From Ichthyophthirius multifiliis (taxonomy: Eukaryota; Ciliophora; Oligohymenophorea; Hymenostomatida): 64,000 bases of DNA. Each line of letters opens with the position of its first letter. The first letter of the stretch is position 1. Of this stretch, positions 26,616 to 37,828 are shown one piece after another. A program made the translations under genes and the position numbers. The notes beneath the pieces were generated by a model that was not told the origin of the DNA, searched no databases, and worked only from the letters and a program-made list of their open reading frames with translations. The stretch is taken from assembly GCF_000220395.1 (NCBI RefSeq), contig NW_004086022.1:58535-122534 (forward strand), given 5' to 3'.

Positions 26616-29254
26616 ATGAAATTAATTTATTTATTTATATACATATTTTTAAATTTTGCATATTCTGTTTCTAATAATCAATCTTGCTTAGTTCTTAAAA
26701 AAAATAAAATAAACTTTTGTTGGTTATTTGATGAAGAATCAATAACATTTAAGATTGAATATAACTTAAGTAATTCCTTTTTCTTCCGAATACTAACAGG
26801 TGAAGAATCGGATAAAGACTTTTTAGGAATCTTAATAAGTTAAGCTTAATAAAAGGATTTAGTTTTAATAGATGCTTATTTAGTTGACAAAATATAAATA
26901 AATGACGAAGATTTGGGTGGTAAAAATAATCTTATATTAATAGAATAAACATAGTAATATTGCATCTTTAAAAGATTATTAAATACAAACGATCCATTTG
27001 ATAAAATATATAAATAAAATGAAATTGTATGGATAGAATATTAAATAATGAATGAATCAAGTTCTATAATAAAATAAGGAAAAGTATAATTTCCATTCTA
27101 AAATGGTTATCATGGTAGTGGAATAGGATGGAAAAATGAATCCCCAAGTTTAATTAAACTATTTCATTTTTGGGTTAATTTTGCAATGTGGGGAATTCTT
27201 GTAGATTTAGGAAACTGTGCAGCAAGATTTTTTAAAACTAAAAAATACTATATTTAAATACATGGATATATTATGCTTTTGGTTTGTACTACTACTTTTA
27301 TAGTTGAAATGATTGTTTTGGTGAAAAGTAAATATTTTTATATCTGTTTATTTTATTTTTAAAAAATATAAATAAAAAAAATTAAAGACCCTAAAATTTT
27401 TATTAGATATTCAACTTTATCATAAATTTAAATATTGCATTTCTTATTGGGATTTATTTTTATGATTTTGTTTATATTATAAGTTATTGGTGGATATGTA
27501 TTGTATTTAATATTTTCAAGAGAATAGTTTAAAATGAATAAATATTCTTACTATTATAAGCTATTTCATTAAGTAATTTAATAAAAAAAAAATTCTTTAA
27601 TTTATAATTCATATATTTAATTTAAAGATTTTTGGATATATGCTTTATTTTGCTGGAAAAGCAGGTGTTCTTACAGGATTTATATTAATTGAAGATTAAT
27701 ATGTAATGTAAGATTAAATAAATTTTTTATAAAATATATTAAAAAACAAACATACAAAAGAAATATTTGTTATATTCTATTTTCAACTTTGATACTTTTG
27801 AGAATATTAGCTGAATACTTTTTCATATTTAAACCTAATTTATTTACAAAGATACTTGCATTAAGAAATAAATAATATCAAAAACTAAAAGACCTTGAAG
27901 AAAAGAGAACAATACTTTTAACAAAACAACAAATATTTGAAGAAATAAAAAACATAATAAATGATTTTAGTATAACGTCTAAAGGAATCATAAAATTGTA
28001 TAACAATATGATATTAGTATTATACGATAATAAAATTTACGATATTGCAAAAGTAAATCACCCTGGTGGAAATTTTTTAATGATGTAAATAAAAGGAAGA
28101 GAAATAGGTCGTTTTATGTACGGAGCTTTTGGTTTGGAAACTACAAATATGTAATCTTATGATCATTCTAAATATGCTTTTAAAATGTTAGATTAATATT
28201 ATATAGGAGAAATATAAAACATAAATGTTTTCTCAAGTAATTATTCCGAATAAACGAAATGGAAAGTGCTTAAGTAAACAAACTTAGATAATTTTTCTTC
28301 TCTATTCTATTTTAAAAATGAGGACAATAATTTAAAAATCAATAAAGTTTTCTCGGGAATGTAATGGATTGGAAGACATTTCGTACTTAAATGATAGCTA
28401 ATATAAAAGAAGTACTAGATAGTATAGTAATGTTATTTCTTTCAGTGATTATGGAAAGGAATTAAGAAAATAATTATTTAATAATTATATAAATATTATG
28501 TAAAATTAATAAGAAGAAGTTCAATTTAATTATAACTTGCTAGAATCTTATAAAAATGATAATTTATTTAATTTAGTTATCAAAAAGTATAAGTCTTAAA
28601 AAGGATTTTCTTAATATATTCATGAGAATGTTGACTAATTTTATATAAGAGGACCTTATGTAATTTAATATAAATATTATTATATATAAATTTGTTTTCG
28701 ATAAATTTTAATTATAGGGCAGAGGATTAGAATTAAGTAATCGAACTTAAGGTTTACATGTATTTATTTGCGGAGGAACAGGGATTTTACCTTTCTATGA
28801 TTTATTGGATTATTTATTTAAATATATGATATATAAAAGCTTGAAATAAAAATTCATTAACCCTAAATTGCATTAATAAATTAATTTAAATAATGAAAAT
28901 TACGAAGAAAACATACATAAAGATTTCAAAGTAAAATTATTAGCATCTTTCTAAAATGTTGGAGAAAGTTACGAAAGCATTCAATTAATAAATTAAATGA
29001 TGTAAATAGAAAAAGAAAATAAGTTAAATATTTTCTCTTGTATAATTAAAGTTTCTAATAATATTAATTTAAAAGATTAATTTCCCTTTATTGAATAAGG
29101 TTTTTGCAATTTTAGCAAATAGTTTTTGGTTAATAATATTAATATTTAAAATACAAAAAGAGCTTTTGTTTGTGGACCACCTAATTTAAATAAAAACGTT
29201 TATTAAAATTTGCTTGATTTAAAAGTTAATAAACTTGACATAGTTTTAGTTTGA
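26616..29254 (+). CDS. DOMON-cyt b561-cyt b5-NAD(P)H reductase fusion
   Basis: Predicted membrane oxidoreductase of about 800 residues. Domain order: signal peptide (MKLIYLFIYIFLNFAYS); a DOMON-like beta domain ending FKRLLNTNDPFD; a cytochrome b561 core with helices holding the likely haem His residues in LFHFWVN, IQIHGYIML, ILHFLLGFIF and KLFHQIFGYMLYFAGKAG; a cytochrome b5 haem motif VNHPGGNF; and a cytochrome b5 reductase-like end with RQYS (FAD), RGPYGRGLELS, FICGGTGILPFYDLL and RAFVCGPPN. Electrons would pass from cytosolic NAD(P)H through FAD and b5 haem to the b561 haems and across the membrane, as in ferric-chelate or monodehydroascorbate reductases. Several short introns, one at about 28669-28718. 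Near 28388 the frame shifts once (in-frame TGA; an overcall or two missing bases), so the FAD region is broken as written. Domain calls are good; substrate is unknown. Confidence 0.85.
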
Positions 29255-29662
29255 TTTTTTTTCTTTTTTATAATAACCACTTTATTTATATTTATATATT
29301 ATTTTATTCTTTATTTTTTTATAAATAAAAAAAAAACTTAATCTATTAAAAAAATAGATAAAGTCCTTTTTTTTTTTAGTTTTTTAAAAAATTTACAGAA
29401 ATAATTACTAATAAACAATATATTTTATTGACTATTTATTAATATGATTTCTTATTAAAAGTATTAAATTATAAATAACTTGTGTTTAGATTATTTTATT
29501 TTATTTTCATTTATTATTTTTAAAAAACTTAATAAAAAAAAAAACACACACATATTATCCAATATTTCTCGTTTTTTTTTTTATTAATTGAATTTTTTTA
29601 AAAAAATTGCTGGGAAAAATAATTAATAACAAATAGTATATTATTTATTCTTTTTTTTTTTT
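29255..29662. other. AT-rich convergent spacer, no gene seen
   Basis: Lies between two converging 3' ends. Long T and A runs only. Confidence 0.6.
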
Positions 29663-30157
29663 TCATTATATTTATAATTAATTTCTATCTTATTATAAAC
29701 TATAAGATTCTCCCGATATCATCCTACCTCTTTTAATTTTTTAATTTTCTTCGTTTTCTTATCTTTTTTATTTATAAAACTTATATGCTAAACAGAGAAT
29801 AAAACAAAGTAAGTAAAACTAAATAAATAATAAAATAAAAATATTATTTTTAATTTAAAGATATACTGCTGCTGATAAAAAAAGTGATGTTTTTGTTGCA
29901 TTTCTATCTTGTAATTCCCAATTAATAAATCTAGTGCCTGAAGCTACTATTAAACCAAGTATACTCTTTAAAAATAATTTTATATTAAATATCAATATTT
30001 TATTATATGCAGTTTTTTATTTATTTGTTTTTTAATCAATTTATAAATACCAAAAATAATACACCTAAAAATGAAATTATAGCACAAAAATCAAGACCTT
30101 AAAAAATTAAATATTTTTTAATTATTGATATTGTTTATTATATTTATTACAAAACAT
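29663..30157 (-). CDS. RNASEK-like small membrane protein (V-ATPase accessory), four exons
   Basis: Hidden by three introns. Exon 1 is only seven bases (ATGTTTT, 30157-30151). Splicing gives a 102-residue protein that begins MFCLDFCAIISFLGVLFL, continues with LGLIVASG and a lumenal loop holding NWELQDRNATKTS, and has a second helix FLSAAFYLLCFILCLAYKFY followed by a basic tail. Two-helix topology, length (human RNASEK is about 98 residues) and the C-x4-C-G/A-I-I-S-F-x-G-V-x-F-L pattern in helix one fit ribonuclease kappa, now known as a V-ATPase Vo-associated subunit. All four exons join in frame under the ciliate code and end at TGA 29663-29665. That it is a real gene is well supported by splice consistency; the RNASEK assignment is moderate. 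Confidence 0.6.
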
Positions 30158-30684
30158 TCAATAAATTCTTTTGAATTTGATTTTTTTTTATTTTAATAAT
30201 TTTTTATATAATTATTAAATAACTAATTCTATATTATTTTTTAAAAAAATATACATATACTTTAAAGAAAAAATATCTACGTTATTAAAAACTGATATTA
30301 AAGAATTATAATAAAATTTATTTATTTTGAAAAGAAATTTTATTTTAATAAAAGACATAAAAATAAAATCTAATTATAATAAGTAAAAAAGACTATATTT
30401 TATTAAAAATTTAAAAATAATTAAAAGACTTATATTTTTTATAATTTATAATTAAATCTTAAAAAAAAAATATAAAAGATTATTAAAAATTCTATTTGAA
30501 TATTATAAAAAAAAGTATATAGTAATTATTTTATAAAATTATATGCACATTATATTATTTATTTGAAAATAAATAAAATCTTATTAATAATATATGTTTT
30601 TATTTAATATTAAATTTTGAAAATAATTTTAAAACTTTGCTTATTTAAAAAAGTAAAAAACATTTTTATTTCTTTGATAAAAAA
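30158..30684. other. AT-rich divergent spacer, no gene seen
   Basis: Between the divergent RNASEK-like and cNMP-binding genes. No motif stands out. Confidence 0.6.
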
Positions 30685-33317
30685 ATGATTAACGAAGATT
30701 CTTAAGTATCAACAAAAAAATTAAAGCTTAATAGTATAAATTAAATTAAAAATAAAAAAAAATAGAAACTAAAATTGCAAATAAAACAAGGAGAAAATTA
30801 AAACCTAACAACATTTTAATAATATTTAAAAATAAAATTAGAAAAAGAGTAAAATTAAAATTTTTTATTAAGCTAAAAACAAATAAATTAAACTTTAAAC
30901 AATTTGTAATAAACACAATAAATATATGAAACAGTTTAAAAAGATATACAAAGCGTTTATAAAAATAAAAATAAAAAAAAATAAAAAAAAATATTTTTAA
31001 TATAAAGTGCCTTCAAGGAAAATAATAAAAATTAGAAATATAATATTATTAAAATCAATAGCCATATTTTGAAAAATAAACAAATGAATATTAGTTGGTA
31101 AGACCTTATACAGGATTATCAAATAAAGAGATGGAAATTATATTTTAATAAAATCCTATATTTACAAAAAATGAATAATAAAAGTTAAATTAATTTCGAA
31201 TATCTAGTAGTACAATAAACTTCTATTCAGAATTTAAAAGTTAAAAAAAGAAAAGGATGGAATAATAAATAACAGTATAAATAAATAAAAAATACAATAA
31301 ATAAATAAAAAATAAAAAGGCATTTGTAAATAAAGTTGTAAAATAAAATGCTTTGAAAAAAAATAGCATAAATATAGAAAATGAAGAAAAAGACATACAT
31401 AAATACATATATCTAAACCACAAAAAACGTATACAAAGTGCAAACTTAAAATAATTCGAAAAATCATTTTCAAGTAAATTAGGAAGAATAAAATCTGCAT
31501 AATAAAAACCTTCTATATCATACTTTAAAAACAAAATAAAGTAAGCTAATTTAAATAATGAAAGTATTAATAATGCTTAAAGCTTGAAATAAAGCAATAC
31601 TGATTTATTTTAAAAAAAATAGACGTTTTTTGGTTAGATGCTTTTGGAAGCTATTAGAAATAAAAAAAAGTAATAAAATAAAAATGGTTAAAACTCTGAA
31701 TTTTAAGTAAAAGAAATTTAAATTTTTTAAAATTTCACTTATAAATCACCTTTCCCTCTTTGGCTTGTAAGAAATAAAAATTATTAAAATCTTAAACAGA
31801 CAGAAGAATTTGATATGAATAATAAAATTATTTCTATTTGCAAAAATGAGTATAAATATAAACATTTTTGTTTTTATTTAATATAATAAATAAATATATA
31901 AAAAAGACCTTTTAATCGTAGCTAATTTGAAAAAGATATTATATGCATGTTTTTATAAAAATTACCTTTTTTTAAACTTATGCCTTATCATATGCTTGAG
32001 TTAATATCTTCAAGATTAAAGTATTGTTTTTATAACGTTGGATAATACTGTAATTTTTTTAATAATTCTTTTTCTAAAATTTAATATAAATTATGAAAAA
32101 TATATATTAAAAAGTATGTAAATAGGGTGATTAAGGTGACTGTATGTTTATAATATTTAAAGGATAAGTAGAGATATTAATTAATGGGTTTTCAATAAAC
32201 AAATTTTTTTATTCTGGAGAGTTAGTTGGTAGAACAGCATTAGAAGAAGATAAACCAAGGTATATATAAAATAAAAAAAGTAAAAATAAAAAAATATATT
32301 ATTAAAGAAATGCTGATGTGAGAGTAAAGGTCCCTTGTCATATTTTAACTTTAAACAAAATGGATTATTCATAATGTTTAACAGTATTATAAAAAAAAAT
32401 TAAAAAAAAAAAATTAAAAAATTAAAATTAAAGAGAGCAGTTTAAAATGAAAAAGTTAATATTTTAGAATTCATATCAAATTTATCTTTTTTTAGGCATT
32501 TTAGTACATAAAAAATAGAACGTTTATGTCAAGAAATAAAGGAAAATTTTTGGCTCCAAAAGAATGTTTATATAAGGAAGGAAATTCTATAGATAATTTT
32601 TATATAGTAAAAAGTGGACATTTAATAAAAGTACTTAATATTGTTTTAGAAAAAAAGAATAAATGGCCAATATAATCTGTAGGAATAAGCTAATGGGAAA
32701 GTCATATTTATAAAAAGAAGTATTAATGTACTATTGATTTTAAATCTGGAGATATTGCTGGATATTATGACTTAATGATAAGAAATAAAGATGATGTAAG
32801 AACTGAAACAGTAGATGCGGCTGATGAAACTTTTGTATTATTTATTAATAGGAATACTTTTCAACTAAGTATATATATTTAATTTAATTTAATTTAATTT
32901 AATTTAATTTAATTTAATTTAATTTAATTTAATTTAATATATTTAGTATTTGATGAGGATGATATGAATATTTTTGCTGAAAATCACAAAAAAAAGTATT
33001 CTTCAAACAAAGAAAGTCTCATTTAAAAAATTAATAATTAAGAAAAAATATTTACAAATAATTTATAAGCATTTTAAGAATCAGTTCTTTTAAATTTACA
33101 ATCTTGTTAATCTACTAAATTAAATATTTGTAATTAAAAAGTAAGTAGATTAATTAAAGTAAATCATAATAAAAATATAAAAGAATTTAGCAAAAAGCTT
33201 CCTTCTAAAAATTTGAAAAAAGTACATTTTTATTAATATAAATTTAAAAATTTATTTCATTTAAAAATAAAAATAGTAAAAAATTATAGAAGAATTATAA
33301 AAAAAATGAAAATATGA
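30685..33317 (+). CDS. cyclic-nucleotide-binding domain protein
   Basis: About 690 residues. The N-terminal 380 are basic, Gln/Lys/Asn-rich with coiled-coil stretches. Then a cNMP-binding fold: FLQKLPFFKLMPYHMLELIS, GDQGDCMFIIFKGQVEILI, and the binding-cassette-like GELVGRTALEEDKPR with RNADVRVKVPC. A second, less typical copy follows: FFRHFSTQKIERLCQEIKEK, SIDNFYIVKSGHLIKVL and DFKSGDIAGYYDLMI. The first cassette has G-E-L-V-G-R-T-A-L, close to the PKA/PKG phosphate-binding G-E-L-A-L; the second lacks the Arg signature. No kinase domain or channel helices are seen, so it is a stand-alone sensor or PKA-regulatory-like protein. Introns include about 30951-31005, 31850-31908 and 32869-32946. 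One junction near 32050-32130 is a base out of phase. Confidence 0.85.
32878..32937. repeat. (TTTAA)12 pentanucleotide repeat inside an intron
   Basis: Twelve perfect TTTAA units fill most of the intron 32869-32946 of the cNMP-binding gene; splice sites GTATAT and ATTTAG flank it and the exons join in frame (CTA|ATA-type junction, FQLIFDEDD). Confidence 0.95.
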
Positions 33318-33829
33318 ATATGTAAAATAAATTTTACAAATATTATATTATAAAAAAAATAATTTAATTATAATAATATATAATTTATTCTGTATTTAAT
33401 AAAAATTTAATTATATATATATATATATTTTTAATATATAGTTCATTATCTAATATAAAGTAAATTAATTAATATATATAAAACTCTTCTTCTTTAATAG
33501 TCTTATAATTTTTATTAACTTTAATATTAATCTATTTTTTTAAGTTATTTTAATTTTTTACTAATTGATTTATTGGTGTAAAATACTGATTTTTTTAAAA
33601 AAAGATTAAGTATAAAATCAGATTAAAATATTTAATAATTATATAAAAAAATTTCAAATCTTCATAGTTTAATCAGAACTATTTAAGTTTAATATATTTT
33701 AGTGATGATTTTATTAAAATTAATATAATATTTTGTATATTTCGATCATCTTATCTAAATAATTTTGAAGTTAACATACATTTGTTTCTACATTTAACTT
33801 ATAAAAAAAAAAATTAAATTTGTACTTAT

Positions 33830-33861
<32 letters not shown>

Positions 33862-34827
33862 ATATATATATAAATTTATTTATTCTATAGAATTTTATTA
33901 TTTACTAATATTTGAATAATAATTTATTGTTCATCTCTTTTTTTTATGAAATATATTAAATAAAAAATAATTAAATATATAATCTTATATAAAAATATTA
34001 TCATATGAATAACCTAAACATTTATTTTGTTTTGATTTACTATATAAATATTATTAAATTAGCAATATATTTAGATATGTTTATTCTGTTTAAATAATAT
34101 TATTAAATTACTTAAAAATATGTTTGATTATCATCTTCATTTGATTATAAAATAATTGAATATTTTCTATAAATTTTATTTTTGAAATAAAAAAATACGT
34201 TTTTTAAAACAAATAAATATATTTAATTAATCAGATCATTTTAATTTTAAGTGTTTTATATTGCTTAACTTTTTGTTCTATATTTTAAAAATTTATTTAT
34301 AGTATTTAGATTATTAAAACTAGACTTATATTTAACTTTTTAATTATATTATATTAAAAATATTGAGTTTAATATTTTCTTTGAATAAATTAAGATATTT
34401 ACACAATCATTGATTTTAATACTAATTATTTATTTTGATTTTTATGTATTTAACTTTAAAAATATTTGAATTTCAAAATTATAAAGTTTGTTTTTTTTAA
34501 ACAATAATTTATAGCTTTCATTTTATATTTTACTTAAAACTTTCGAAATACATAGTGTGATTTTAGTTTTTAAGTCATTTAAAAAAAATGCAATTTTTTA
34601 AGTTAACTAAAAAAGAAAAAACAAGTAATATATTTAAATATTAAATTTCAAAGATTAAAATGTCTATTTAATGATAATTTTATAAGATTACAAACATAAT
34701 ACTTAAATAGTCTATATTTTTAAAACTTTAATATGCAAAAACTAATAAATCGTTTAAAAGAAAAAAAAAAATTAAAAATTTATAAATAAAATTTGTAATA
34801 AAAAAATATATATATAAAAATCAAAAA
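33318..34827. other. long AT-rich spacer, no gene seen
   Basis: About 1.5 kb after the cNMP-binding gene and downstream of the RNase P RNA gene. I found no protein frame and no tRNA-like cloverleaf. GTGATGA near 33703 resembles a snoRNA box C but lacks a convincing partner box. Confidence 0.55.
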
Positions 34828-34829
34828 AA
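34823..34829 (-). terminator. RNA polymerase III oligo-T terminator of RNase P RNA
   Basis: Seven T on the minus strand directly after the P1 helix and a CTACCC tail, the usual polymerase III stop signal. Confidence 0.85.
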
Positions 34830-35182
34830 GGGTAGGAAGGATATGTGTCAAGAGTAGTCTGAATTGAATTTATCTAAATTTAAATTTAGAAATTCGCGTA
34901 TTGCACTTAATATGCACTGCCAAGTGACTATTCCACACACCTTTATTAAGTAAATTAATGGGATATCAAATATTATTGAATAAATATTATTCAAAATACT
35001 CTCTTTTATCCACTCCCTAATAAAGGGCTTTTTTTCTAGTAGCCACCTCTGCACTTTCATGCATTAACATTTCGATTTGACGGCAACTCAGACCTTCTCA
35101 GGCTCTTTTATATTTGCTACTTTTTCAAGTAACATTTTTTAATATATCTAAGCCTCAACGCAAACTTAAACACATACCCTCC
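34828..35182 (-). ncRNA. RPPH1: RNase P RNA
   Basis: RNA subunit of ribonuclease P, which cuts the 5' leader from pre-tRNAs. On the minus strand all conserved regions appear in order: CR-I GAGAAGGTCTGAG (35099-35087), CR-II CAGAGGTGGC (35051-35042), CR-III TGGAATAGTCACTTGGCAG (about 34935-34917), CR-IV AGTGCAAT (34907-34900) and CR-V CAATTCAGACTACTC (34866-34852). Human H1 RNA has nearly the same strings (AAGGTCTGAG, CAGAGGCGGC, AATTCAGACTACTCT). The ends pair as helix P1: 35182-35171 with 34847-34836, twelve continuous pairs including G-U, extending inward. Internal hairpins include TGTTACTT-GAAA-AAGTAGCA and TGCAT-GAAA-GTGCA. The gene ends in a T7 run (34829-34823), a polymerase III terminator. 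Its GC content stands out sharply from the flanks. Ends are approximate. Confidence 0.96.
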
Positions 35183-35334
35183 ATTAATATATATTATTTT
35201 AATAAAATATTAATATTATTTATAATTAAATATTTTTATTTTATGGGTTTAATTTTATTATTTTAATTTAAATTTTAAATATAAATATTTTATTTTTTTT
35301 ATATGTAAATAATATATCTTATTTATATAATATC

Positions 35335-36059
35335 TCATATATATTCCATTAATTATTTACAGTAATTATAAAAGTTATCTTTATTTAATAAATCTTCGTT
35401 TAAGTAATATTAATATTTAATCATTAAATTATCTAATTCTTAATTTAAATTTGTACCGATATATTAAAACATTGAATGATATATTTTTTAAGGATTATTT
35501 CCTTCATAAAAATAATCATTTATATGACAAAAACCCAGATTTATAATTAATTTTTTCAATCTAATCCTTGAATAAAACTACAAATAATTTTGTTAAGAAT
35601 GATCAGGATATTTTTCATGCATTTACTTTAAAAAATAGTATGTATTTTATTCATTTTTATGCACATTATGTTCTCTAATAAATAAAAAACCACCAATTTT
35701 AATACATCTTTATATTTCTTTTAAAACTTTTTTAAATTTTCTAAATGATGTAAAGACATAAAACAAGTTACTAAATCAACAGATCTGTTTTATAATTATA
35801 TTTTATTATCTATGTTTTAAATGTAGTTTATTTTAATATCATTAAATGGTTATTTGAAATCTTCCTTTTTGAATATATCAAATCCATGTAATTACTTTAA
35901 TTAAAAATATTTACCTATTGAAGCTGATATAATTCCGTTTCCACATCCAATATCTAAATATTAATTTATTTTTATGTTTTTAGGAAGAAGTTAAATGAGG
36001 TTTTTTAATCTTTCTTAATTTCTCTATTTTTTATAAAAATAAAATTTTTTGTTTTACAT
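35335..36059 (-). CDS. class I SAM-dependent methyltransferase
   Basis: About 230 residues. Motif I is LDIGCGNGIISASIG near residues 40-55 (glycine-rich SAM loop), then an acidic end of beta 2 (HGFDIF), and the later motifs RSVDLVTCFMSLHHLENL and IKIGGFLFIREHN, typical of Methyltransf_11/25 enzymes. The C-terminal part is helical and Tyr-rich (YYFLKQMHEKYPDHS). One very short intron (about 35892-35911) splits motif I from the rest. One base appears missing at T6 35728-35733 (A6 on the coding strand); adding it keeps ENLKKVLKEIQRC intact. Substrate cannot be inferred. The gene sits about 150 nt upstream of the RNase P RNA on the same strand; its 3' end and that RNA's promoter share the gap. 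Stop TGA at 35335-35337. Confidence 0.88.
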
Positions 36060-36887
36060 TTATTGATATTTAATTTGTTAATAAAAAATTTAAAATAGTG
36101 AAAAAAAAAAATTAATAAAAATTTATATTATATATAAAAAAAAATATATACAAAATATATAAATATATATATATATATAAATATATTAATATATTAATAT
36201 ATTAAAAAAAAAATTAAATACATTTATTAATATTTTTTATAAAATTATTAAATATAACAAAAATTATATTTTATTCAATATATATAAATATTAAACGAAA
36301 ATTAATATTAAATAAAAGTAATTGTATATATTTTTATAAACTAATATAATAAAAAAAAAAAATTTAAATATTAAAAAACAAATAAATATATAATTGATAT
36401 TATTATAAAATATAATATTTTATAAATAAAAAATTAAAAAATATTTATATTTTATAATAAAATGATCAATTTATTATTATAAATAAAATTATTATATTTT
36501 TAAATTATTATTAATAATATTTATAAAAAAAATATATTAAAGAAAAAATTATTTTATTAATTTTAAATAAAAATAAAATATTTAATATATTAAATAAATA
36601 AAAATATATATATATATATATTGAAATATTAAAAATATATATAACTTATTTTTAATTACAATATATAATTTAAACTACAATAAAAAAATTATTATAAATA
36701 AATAAAAAATATCTTAATAAAACATATCTTTCTAAATCAATTTTTTTAATTTTTATACATAATAAATATATATAAAAAAAACAGATTGTATTTAAAAATT
36801 TATAAAAATATATATTTAAATATAAAAATATATATATAATTATTATAATAAATAAAAAAAATTATAAGTAATAATAATACAAATAAA

Positions 36888-36939
<52 letters not shown>

Positions 36940-37828
36940 TGTGTGAAAATATAATATGCTATACAATATTTATTTAATAAATAATTAATATAATGAAATA
37001 TTATAAAAAAATTATAAAACTAATATTAAAAATATAATATATTAATAATAAAAATTATAATTATAAATATAATAATAATAATTTAATAATAATAACAATT
37101 ATAAAAATAATAATAATATTATAATAATTATAATTTTAAATATTATAATTTTTATTATAATAATAATGATTATTATTTTTTAAAAAAGTTTAATTTAATT
37201 ATTACAAAATAATTTATCAATTTATCAAGATATATTTATCTTAATTCTATATATATTTATTTATCTAATTTTTTTTTTTATATTTAAAGTTTATATAGTA
37301 TATTTTTCTTTTTAATTATTTTGTATATTTATTTTATATATTTACTATAATTACTAAAGTGAGTTGGATAAATAATTTAGATTATAATTTTCATATATTT
37401 TTAAAAATATTTTAATTTATTTTAAAAATATAATAAAAAGCATAATTACCTTAAATAAAAATATTAAAATTTTATTATATAAAACTTTTTTATATTTAAA
37501 ATATATATTTCTTATTTAACGTAACTTTATTATTTTTATTTTTTAAAAAAAAATTTTAAAAACTTTATGTATAAAAATACATTCATAAAATTTTTTAGTT
37601 TTTTTTATACTAAATATGTAATTTTTTAGTATTTTTTTTTAAAAAATTACTTTATTAAAATTATATTATATTTTTTTAAATAAAATATTATAATATTTCT
37701 AACATCATTTAAATAATTATTTTTCTTTTTAAATGTATATAAAATATATTTTCAATACAAATATATTTTTAATAATATTAATTTAAAGCATTTACTATAA
37801 ACAAAAAATAATATGATATATTAAAACA
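36060..37828. other. long AT-rich divergent spacer, no gene seen
   Basis: About 1.8 kb, the largest gene-free stretch and among the most AT-rich. Contains TATTAATA repeats at 36180-36205 and an (AAT)n tract. No coding frame or structured RNA found. Confidence 0.6.
36888..36937. repeat. non-coding (AAT)16 tract
   Basis: Trinucleotide run in the intergenic spacer, similar in length to the TAA/AAT tracts that code poly-Gln or poly-Asn elsewhere in the window, but not inside any supported frame. Confidence 0.85.

Noticed and set aside
33690-33790. Candidate C/D-box snoRNA (GTGATGA on plus; ATGATCG and CTGA on minus)
   Set aside because: Boxes C and D never occur correctly paired on one strand with a terminal stem; chance matches are expected in this sequence.
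34848-35060. 70-codon minus-strand frame beginning MKVQRWLLEKKPF
   Set aside because: It lies entirely inside the RNase P RNA, uses no TAA/TAG Gln codon, unlike the real genes here, and overlaps the conserved regions.
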